Assembly (NCBI GenBank): GCA_048013815.1
Contig: CM106585.1
Location: forward strand, 22,754,001 to 22,818,000
DNA length: 64,000 nucleotides
Source: Setoptus koraiensis
Lineage: Eukaryota > Arthropoda
Reading direction: 5' to 3'
Positions 58,451 to 64,000 of this stretch are shown here, in pieces; position 1 is the first letter of the stretch, and each line of letters starts with the position of its first letter. The notes under the pieces are model-generated. The model did no database searches. It saw only the letters and a list, made by a program, of their open reading frames with translations, and was not told the DNA's origin. Both the position numbers and the translations under genes were made by a program.

Positions 58451-59460
58451 CACTCAGGGATGAGCCTGCAATTGGTATTAGAACTCGGCCTTCGGCCTCT
58501 TGCACGGGTCCAAGAGCGTTGACCTCGCTTTCGACCTTGTCTTCGATTTGACGTTTGCATCTCACTGTGGTGCAGATTGCCATAAGGCACATTGCGTGGA
58601 CAACTTTGTTCAGCATTTTTGAAGATTTATTCCTTATTAACTGGTTACTGCTTGCGATGTTGTTTGTAGTGGAGTTAATAATCGACTGACTAGTGACAGT
58701 TCCGACTGATAACAATTGGTCGCGATTAATTATGAATTTGCCAGTTTGCATCGTTTTAGTGAGCATGTCCGCAAGTTGATTCTCGGACTCAACATGTATC
58801 AACTTCAACTCTTTCAATTCTATCTGCTCTCTTAAGTACGCATTTTGCGCTCGTAGAGGACGTGTGCGAAGACTGGCTTCCTCAGATTGCACTATTTTCA
58901 TTGCACTTGTGTTATCACACTTAATGATAGCTTCATCATTTGAAATTAAACTCAGCTCAATCATGAAACGACGAATCCAAGCCATTTCCTTTGATAGGGA
59001 GCATAATGCTATAACCTCGGCTTCCGTCGACGAAAGCGTGACATGTCTTTGTAATTGTGTCCTCCAATGAAATGAACAACCGTCGAACTTGATCAGCCTG
59101 TTGTCGACTTTCTGGTTAAATACGGGCAACAGGCGTTCCCTGATTTTGAGGATCTGTTTAGCTTCACTCATTTCAGGGTCGTAGATTTTGAGCAAGGCTC
59201 TCATATCGGCGATAAATGCATTGACGGGTTCATTTTGACCCTATACTTTGCCGTCGATTTGCTTGCTAAGTGCCGAAGCGTTCATTGCTGGAAAATAGTT
59301 CTTGCAAAATTTATGTTTGATGAACGGCCATGTTATTGGCTCTTGTTGCTCAGTAGCTGACTTTTTCGCCTCCTTAGTTAGGTTTGATCGCATGATGGTC
59401 GCAAGTGTTGTGTGACGCTCTAATAGAGCGCCGTCTCAATAGAGACTACCTTGATTGTAA
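58450..59460 (-). mobile_element. Mosaic retroelement fossil: gypsy-like gag piece, copia RNase H, env-like start
   Basis: Minus strand. A gag-like piece (MRALLKIYDPEMSEAKQILK) precedes a copia RNase H piece (LSSTEAEVIALCSLSKEMAW, KCDNTSAMKIV, QNAYLREQIELKELKL, SENQLADMLTKTM), then a hydrophobic leader (VVHAMCLMAICTTVRC) with KRQ, as at the env-like join of the whole copia element. Broken; several breaks. Confidence 0.7.
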
Positions 59461-60874
59461 GGCCACCAGAGGGCCACTTATATAAATACCGGGTGTTCTT
59501 GCGAACTGGGCGTAGCTCAGTCCGCGACGAAACTCATGGTGTGAGTGTCTCAGTGGTCCCTGACGAAAAATATTTCGGACCAGAAGTGTAGAGACTTCTG
59601 GTTCCGGTTTAAGCTTCATCCTTGAGATACAGTCTTGAATCTCGGTATGTTAGTACATCGGACTACGACTACCCCGATGACAACATTTTCAAATCTCCAC
59701 AACTTCCGGTTCTCGAGATATTCAGGAAAATATCATGTATGGGAGAATCTAGGCTGGTCTGGGTCTGTTCATCGCCAAAATCTTACACCCAGAGCATGGT
59801 GACACGCATTCATGAACAAAACCCGACTCGATCACGAGCCCTCTTTCAATTCTATCTGCTCTCTTAAGTACGCATTTTGCGCTCGTAGAGGACGTGTGCG
59901 AAGACTGGCTTCCTCAGATTGCACTATTTTCATTGCACTTGTGTTATCACACTTAATGATAGCTTCATCATTTGAAATTAAACTCAGCTCAATCATGAAA
60001 CGACGAATCCAAGCCATTTCCTTTGATAGGGAGCATAATGCTATAACCTCGGCTTCCGTCGACGAAAGCGTGACATGTCTTTGTAATTGTGTCCTCCAAT
60101 GAAATGAACAACCGTCGAACTTGATCAGCCTGTTGTCGACTTTCTGGTTAAATACGGGCAACAGGCGTTCCCTGATTTTGAGGATCTGTTTAGCTTCACT
60201 CATTTCAGGGTCGTAGATTTTGAGCAAGGCTCTCATATCGGCGATAAATGCATTGACGGGTTCATTTTGACCCTATACTTTGCCGTCGATTTGCTTGCTA
60301 AGTGCCGAAGCGTTCATTGCTGGAAAATAGTTCTTGCAAAATTTATGTTTGATGAACGACCATGTTATTGGCTCTTGTTGCTCAGTAGCTGACTTTTTCG
60401 CCTCCTTAGTTAGGTTTGATCGCATGATGGTCGCAAGTGTTGTGTGACGCTCAAATAGAGCGCCGTCTCAATAGAGACTACCTTGATTGTAAGGCCACCA
60501 GAGGGCCACTTATATAAATACCGGGTGTTCTTGCGAACTGGGCGTAGCTCAGTCCGCGACGAAACTCATGGTGTGAGTGTCTCAGTGGTCCCTGACGAAA
60601 AATATTTTGGACCAGAAGTGTAGAGACTTCTGGTTCCGGTTTAAGCTTCATCCTTGAGATACAGTCTTGAATCTCGGTATGTTAGTACATCGGACTACGA
60701 CTACCCCGATGACAACATTTTCAAATCTCCACAACTTCCGGTTCTCGAGATATTCAGGAAAATATCATGTATGGGAGAATCTAGGCTGGTCTGGGTCTGT
60801 TCATCGCCAAAATCTTACACCCAGAGCATGGTGACACGCATTCATGAACAAAACCCGACTCGATCACGAGCCCT
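58811..60874. repeat. Near-perfect 1,032-bp tandem duplication
   Basis: Unit 1 58,811-59,842 and unit 2 59,843-60,874 differ at only about three positions that I noticed. Each unit holds the RNase H/gag fossil piece plus a CCGGAAGTG-family copy (starts 59,502 and 60,534, GGTGTTCTTGCGAACTGGGC). Confidence 0.92.
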
Positions 60875-60911
60875 GCCCACTCGACTTCCAGTCCTCGGGA
60901 AGAATCTTTTT

Positions 60912-61200
60912 AGCGCTTAATTTTAATTAAGTAGCTGTAGGGATGGGTCTGGGTTCTACGTTTAATCACGTAGGTAGAACAAATCTGTGCTTTTTTCAAC
61001 TAGGAAAAAATAGCACGGTGGAAGCTGTACTGTGGGAAATAAACTAGATAAATTTAGCACGCTCAAAGCTTACAATGTTGATTAGTTGAATTTAGCACAT
61101 AGAATGCTATGCGCGTTCACTTACTAGGCGCGATTAGCACGCTCAAAGCTGAGATGCTAACTAGATTAATTTAGCACAGCAGAAGGCTAGCTGTATACAA
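60912..61200. repeat. AGCGCTTAATTTTAATTAAG terminus and TAGCAC/CTAG block
   Basis: Terminus at 60,912-60,931, then TTTAATCACGTAGGTAGAAC and AATTTAGCACGCTCAAAGCT units. Confidence 0.75.
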
Positions 61201-61458
61201 TTCGGCAAAGTACAGGGTCAAAATGAAACCGTCAATGCATTTGTCGCCGATATGAGAGCCTTGCTCAAAATCTACGACCCTGAAATAAGTGAAGCTAAAC
61301 AGATCCTCAAAATCAGGGAACGCCTGTTGCCCGTATTTCAAAAATCTTTGTCAATAAGTGACCCTACAACCTATGAGGCCCTTGTGGATTTGTGCGTCAA
61401 AATCGAAGTGGGCGAGGAAGCCTCTATTAGCATGGCTATTATTTATAAAGCATCATAA
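61201..61458 (+). pseudogene. Gypsy-like gag fragment
   Basis: Carries MRALLKIYDPEISEAKQILK, LLPVFQKSLSISDPTTYEAL and LCVKIEVGEEA, the same gag region as in the mosaic fossil but opposite strand and extending further. Fossil, partial. Confidence 0.6.
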
Positions 61459-61619
61459 GTCAAGAAGAAGCGACGCCCAGTTCGCAAGTATAACCAATAA
61501 TTGTTGGATACACGGTGATTCCTTACATTTATTGAAGTGGTTGTGTTAATTTTTGAGGTTATTTAAATTGATAATAATAATAATTGATTTATTTATGCCG
61601 ATTCATGAGTATTTTTTTT

Positions 61620-62520
61620 AGCGCTTAATTTTAATTAAGTGTTTATGATGTAGTGTTGTAGGATCCTGAAGATCACGCATGAATGTCCACGCACGGTATT
61701 ATGGTGGATACTAAATTCGTGCATTTCACATGATATTCACCAATTGTGCTACGGTGATCCACGCGCTGTGTACCTCTGAATACTCAGACTTTGTATGCCA
61801 GTGAATATTAACGTACCGATTTAATTGTGGATATTGACAGTTTTCGATCTATAGAGTCACGCGCTGTGTGCTTGAACACATTAGCACTAGTATAATCAGT
61901 GCTTAATGAGTGTGTAGGCTGATGTGTGCTCAGGAGGTGGTTTGAATTTTGAGTCTCAGGCTAATGCATAGGTTAATGTTTAGTGAGGAGGTGGAACGAG
62001 GCTATAACGAGATAGGTTGAGCCATTCCGAATAGTGTGAGGTGACTCATGCCTTGGTCGACTAGCTTGAGCTTTAACAATCAGTCCACCTTCTGAGCATG
62101 CAACAACCTACATGCTAGCTTGAGACTCGAAGGTTCGTCCACCTCCCAAACACACATTTCAGGGAGGTGAATTGAATTTTAAGTCCAGAGCTCATGCAGA
62201 GGTTGATGTATTGTGAGGAGGTGGATCGATGCTATACACGATCTGTGCAAGTCTTATCAATTTTCTGTTTCTAGTATTGGCGCTATAGGCCATATTGTGG
62301 CACATGTGCCCATACATTATGTGCGATAATATGTCGGAGATAACCATCTAGATTTACAATTGTGTGCCTTAGACAGTGCTGATTGTGCGTGTTATGGCTG
62401 AGAACATGTGTAACCTCAGCTATCACAGCGTGAAAATATTTTCGTGCCTTTGACAGTGCTAATTGTGCGTGTGATAGCTGGGAACATGTGCATCCTCAAC
62501 ATTCACACCGTAAAGTACAG
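61620..62520. repeat. AGCGCTTAATT terminus with CCACGCACGG and GGGAGGTGG units
   Basis: Terminus 61,620-61,639, then the ATCCACGCACGG region shared with 47,047-47,300, GGAGGTGGA units shared with 47,360-47,900, and a GTGTGCCTTAGACAGTGCT unit shared with 57,300. No gene. Confidence 0.65.
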
Positions 62521-63002
62521 TTATGGGTTGTTGTAGCGATCAGTGCCATTTTGCCAGCCAGTGTTTGATGGTCACAATTCGAACTTCGAAATTGCAGATT
62601 GAAATTTCTGATGAATTTCAGCTGCTCGTTGCGCAAAGCGTCACATCTCTCTATGTGGTTCAATTTTTCCCAGGGCTGTCCTGCACAAGGACTGGACTGA
62701 TCGTAGCTGTCAATCACGTAGCAGAACCGACCAAACGTGATCGCGTCAAACAGGTTGCAATGTTCCCCAAACCTGTACCGAGCTTGGAATTTGCCGCGTA
62801 CTTCGTTACAGAAAACCACTGGCAACATACAGGGCTGGTGATTGCTATTCAACGCCACTGTAGTGCAGGTCTGCGACCTTGTCTGGGTAGTAAACAAAGC
62901 CCAGAATACATGACCGTTGTAAATTATTGGTTGGATCAACCTACAATCAGGCTCCACTCTGATCACTATTTCAGAACTATCATGCACGTTGGGTCCGAAC
63001 AA
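62496..63002 (-). CDS. Cysteine-rich protein fragment, unrecognised
   Basis: Open on the minus strand from about 63,099 (the annotated ATG-less start at 63,002 reads FGPNVHDSSEIVIRVEPDC). More than ten Cys (GCVNDWNRACEEYF, CNEVRGKF, GEHCNLFDAIT, GRFCYVID, SSPCAGQPW), like a disulphide-bonded secreted protein. The left edge runs into repeat DNA, so the end is likely lost. Possibly one gene with the ORF at 63,097-63,315 and with 63,696-63,998, through introns I cannot place, or a broken copy. Family unknown. Confidence 0.4.
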   Translation of the reverse strand: MFGPNVHDSSEIVIRVEPDCRLIQPIIYNGHVFWALFTTQTRSQTCTTVALNSNHQPCMLPVVFCNEVRGKFQARYRFGEHCNLFDAITFGRFCYVIDSYDQSSPCAGQPWEKLNHIERCDALRNEQLKFIRNFNLQFRSSNCDHQTLAGKMALIATTTHNCTLRCEC

Positions 63003-63096
63003 CGGCTTAACGACACAGCCTGGGTATCTGCTAAAATACTCCTCACAGGCCCGGTTCCAATCATTGACGCACCCGCTGCTTGGATCTATAAGTCCG

Positions 63097-63315
63097 CTAT
63101 CGTCGGTCTATCTGATAACATGTGTCGTCAGACATATACGTCCTCACCCATGATTCACTCGGAGGCAGGCTGCGTGCGGGATGCGGCTTTACGGATCTCG
63201 GCCCCTCGCTTGCAAACTCCATTGTTGATTGCACAGAACGAACACAATGCATCACATGACACACTTCGAGCCATTGCTTCTCGGTGTATGTATTTAAATT
63301 AATTATCGTGGCCAA
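63097..63315 (-). CDS. Possible upstream part of the Cys-rich gene
   Basis: ATG at 63,315: MATIINLNTYTEKQWLEVCH to DDTCYQIDRR. It ends where the next ORF's frame opens; an AG at the join could be an acceptor, or the copy has a frame change. Weak. Confidence 0.25.
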   Translation of the reverse strand: MATIINLNTYTEKQWLEVCHVMHCVRSVQSTMEFASEGPRSVKPHPARSLPPSESWVRTYMSDDTCYQIDRR

Positions 63316-63536
63316 AGACGCATAATTCGGTCATTTTACGTAATAGCTGAGCAAATTTCAGATCACTGCACCCACGCGTCCAATCAACCTTGTCTGCGGT
63401 ATTTGACGGGGTTACGTAGTGTGATAACAACGATTTCTGTAATATTCATTCACCACACATGTATCAATTTATCGATTGTGAACTTTAACTGGTTATCATA
63501 TACGCCCCCAAATTTTCAATCGATACTCGTCCACTC

Positions 63537-63580
63537 AAAAAATTAAGCGCTCGAAATACTGATTTGATCAGTATTACTTG
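63537..63580. repeat. AATTAAGCGCTCG terminus with palindrome
   Basis: AATTAAGCGCTCGAAATACT then GATTTGATCAGTATTACTTG, as at 42,456-42,500. Confidence 0.7.
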
Positions 63581-63695
63581 TCTTCTTTTTTTCTTGTTGA
63601 TTTGTTCTTCGATTGCTCATTCGATCTCACGCACGATAAATGCGTGTACTAAAAGCGACCTCGAGCGATTTTTCCCTGAACTGCGGCTGAAGGTA

Positions 63696-63998
63696 TCAGC
63701 AGATTTCCACACGGTAGAGCATAGGTGTAGAAACTGTGCCTATTATGGCCGCAAGCTGCAATATAGTCTGACTGCAAAGGCAGTCATAGCGCTTTGTCAA
63801 TAATGGATCAACTGGTTTACAGAAGGTGTGAATAGGCATAGACCTTACTGTCCTCACATGCTCAATGCCTACGTCAAGGTCCTTCCTCAGCTCGGGACTA
63901 TTGAAATAATCATGAGCGATCAGAGTGAAGTTGTCACAGATGTCATCAGTCAAATCGTTCGCAGGTTGACTAAGCCTGGAAATTCGATTAAATGCCAC
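63696..63998 (-). CDS. Unrecognised ORF at the window edge, Cys-containing
   Basis: ATG at 63,998, may continue beyond the window upstream. Reads LTDDICDNFTLIAHDYFNSP, HTFCKPVDPLLTKRYDCLCS and ends YRVEIC. Composition like the Cys-rich ORF at 62.5-63.1 kb on the same strand, so they may be exons of one gene. Family unknown. Confidence 0.35.
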   Translation of the reverse strand: MAFNRISRLSQPANDLTDDICDNFTLIAHDYFNSPELRKDLDVGIEHVRTVRSMPIHTFCKPVDPLLTKRYDCLCSQTILQLAAIIGTVSTPMLYRVEIC

Positions 63999-64000
63999 GT

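Noticed and set aside
59502-59540. tRNA-like string GGGCGTAGCTCAGTCCGCG
   Set aside because: Resembles an A box but no B box or cloverleaf follows; other family copies lack it.
63564-63803. Plus-strand ORF with an apparent signal peptide (ISITCLLFFLLICSSIAH)
   Set aside because: It starts at a TTG inside a repeat terminus; the hydrophobic start is encoded by repeat DNA and T-rich sequence.

Overview
This is eukaryotic nuclear DNA, most likely from a small arthropod with a compact genome; a mite would fit, but this is inference. The host genes have short GT-AG introns (90-206 bases) and animal-type products. Gene-rich and repeat-rich DNA are sharply separated.

Region 1 (1-9.4 kb) holds host genes packed closely. 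They are the 3' end of an unrecognised polyglutamine protein (+), lin-52 (+), a Spinster-type transporter (-), an SLC37 sugar-phosphate exchanger (+) and RPRD1, a CTD-interacting transcription factor (-). Two convergent pairs are separated by only about 40 bases. In lin-52 and RPRD1 the stop codon lies inside the AATAAA poly(A) signal.

Region 2 (10-32 kb) is mobile-element DNA. It holds a 5'-truncated Ty3/gypsy fragment with two RNase H domains (about 10-13.9 kb), a field of short repeats with a TA-flanked MITE (13.8-16.6 kb), and a complete-looking env-bearing gypsy element (16,602-25,687, minus strand; 'element A') with gag, pol and env in one open frame and two small ORFs before gag. A broken relative ('element B', about 30.1-32.3 kb) follows. 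Between them lie a neprilysin-like (M13) fragment, a RING-type fragment and repeats.

Region 3 (32.6-39.5 kb) is the least conventional part: an intronless, one-strand cluster. It holds a Tc1/mariner-type transposase with an apparent signal peptide and a long acidic plus Gly/Ala tail, a deoxynucleoside kinase relic, a RING/TRAF-like zinc-finger protein, a 119-residue ORF and a chromodomain/zinc-ribbon ORF. Its left flank resembles a polypurine tract plus LTR start and recurs at 29.6-30.1 kb.

Region 4 (39.5-48.2 kb) is a mosaic of satellites, a solo LTR of the element A family (43,159-43,740) and the scattered remains of another env-bearing gypsy element. Region 5 (48,205-54,429) is a young Ty1/copia element with identical LTRs, a half-tRNA-Asn-type primer site and an in-frame env-like C-terminal domain, which is very unusual for an animal copia element. 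Region 6 (54.4-64 kb) is repeats, copia and gypsy fragments, a 1,032-bp tandem duplication and a few unrecognised ORFs, two of them cysteine-rich.

Two runs of N (36,595-37,094 and 54,952-55,451) interrupt the assembly. I found no rRNA, tRNA or CRISPR feature.
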